Assembly (NCBI GenBank): GCA_011391595.1
Contig: JAABQG010000030.1
Span: 1 to 43,601, forward strand
Direction: 5' to 3'
DNA length: 43,601 nucleotides
From: Hydrogenophaga sp.
GTDB lineage: Bacteria; Pseudomonadota; Gammaproteobacteria; Burkholderiales; Burkholderiaceae_C
Part shown: positions 43,525 to 43,601 of the stretch, piece after piece
Layout: each line of letters opens with the position of its first letter
Numbering within the stretch: position 1 is the stretch's first letter
Translations under genes and position numbers: made by a program
Notes under the pieces: generated by a model
Seen by the model: only the letters and a program-made list of their open reading frames with translations
The model's database searches: none
What the model was told of the DNA's origin: nothing

Positions 43525-43601
43525 TCAAATCAGTCGGTGTTGCTCAAAGACGTCGCGCCAGGCGGAAAGCTTGCGCTCGAAACTCCAGGAGGCGTTGGCA
43601 G
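43525..43601 (-). CDS. 3' end of an unidentified gene, 5' end outside window
   Basis: On the minus strand the frame reads ANASWSFERKLSAWRDVFEQ, then HRLI and a TGA at 43525-43527. The amino-acid composition looks protein-like and the other two frames have stops or are poor. The gene enters from beyond the right edge and stops 11 bases before the spermidine-synthase-like gene, so the two are probably cotranscribed. I do not recognise the family. Confidence 0.45.
   Translation of the reverse strand, partial: ANASWSFERKLSAWRDVFEQHRLI

Overview
The window is about 43.6 kb of GC-rich chromosome from a betaproteobacterium, most likely a member of the Comamonadaceae (Burkholderiales; Rhodoferax, Polaromonas, Ramlibacter or Hydrogenophaga relatives). 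The grounds are the gene families and their order, the presence of a tripartite tricarboxylate transporter with a Bug-type binding protein, and interspersed repeats that I associate from memory with this family. I found no phage, transposase, CRISPR array, rRNA or tRNA. Most of the window is ordinary core chromosome; the left end (about 1-2.5 kb) shows gene decay.

Layout. 1-2.5 kb: the 3' part of a sulfatase gene that starts outside the window, a DUF1090 protein, the decayed tail of a second sulfatase copy, a small four-helix membrane protein, and two colliding gene remnants (a PaaI-like thioesterase head and an SRPBCC-like fragment). 2.5-6.8 kb, all minus strand: a DUF1622 membrane protein, an exported aspartoacylase-like deacylase, a DUF429 protein, a 4-hydroxybenzoyl-CoA-type thioesterase, a BLUF blue-light sensor and folE. 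6.9-12.9 kb, all minus strand with nearly zero spacing: livH-livM-livG-livF, nudB, a YbhP-like phosphodiesterase and clsB, probably one operon. livK is absent. 13.1-19.4 kb: the widespread rarA-lolA-ftsK block, a Crp/Fnr regulator and divergent trxB. 19.4-20.0 kb: rpmB-rpmG with a strong promoter, a long structured leader and a clear terminator.

20.1-26.8 kb: acyl-CoA desaturase, RsmB-type rRNA methyltransferase, DUF1653 protein, purN, yceH, and a pair of acyl-CoA dehydrogenase subunits of the PimC/PimD kind. 26.9-32.2 kb: an HNH endonuclease, then ribF-ileS-lspA. 32.2-35.9 kb: quinone oxidoreductase, two DMT (EamA) transporters and an SDR protein that lacks the usual Tyr/Lys pair. 36-40.8 kb: a cytosolic gamma-glutamyltransferase, a Bug binding protein and TctA/TctB, which together look like an uptake-and-cleavage module. 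40.9-43.6 kb: a stand-alone GspE/PilB-type ATPase overlapping a spermidine-synthase-like gene, then the last codons of one more gene at the edge.

The most interesting points are the folE-BLUF-thioesterase gene string, the atypical SDR active site, the Bug/Tct/gamma-glutamyltransferase neighbourhood with two perfect palindromes upstream of tctB, the decayed genes at the left end, and the structured rpmB leader. I did not see clear evidence of a wholly new multi-gene system. All homology statements come from reading motifs and from memory of the families; no database search was run.
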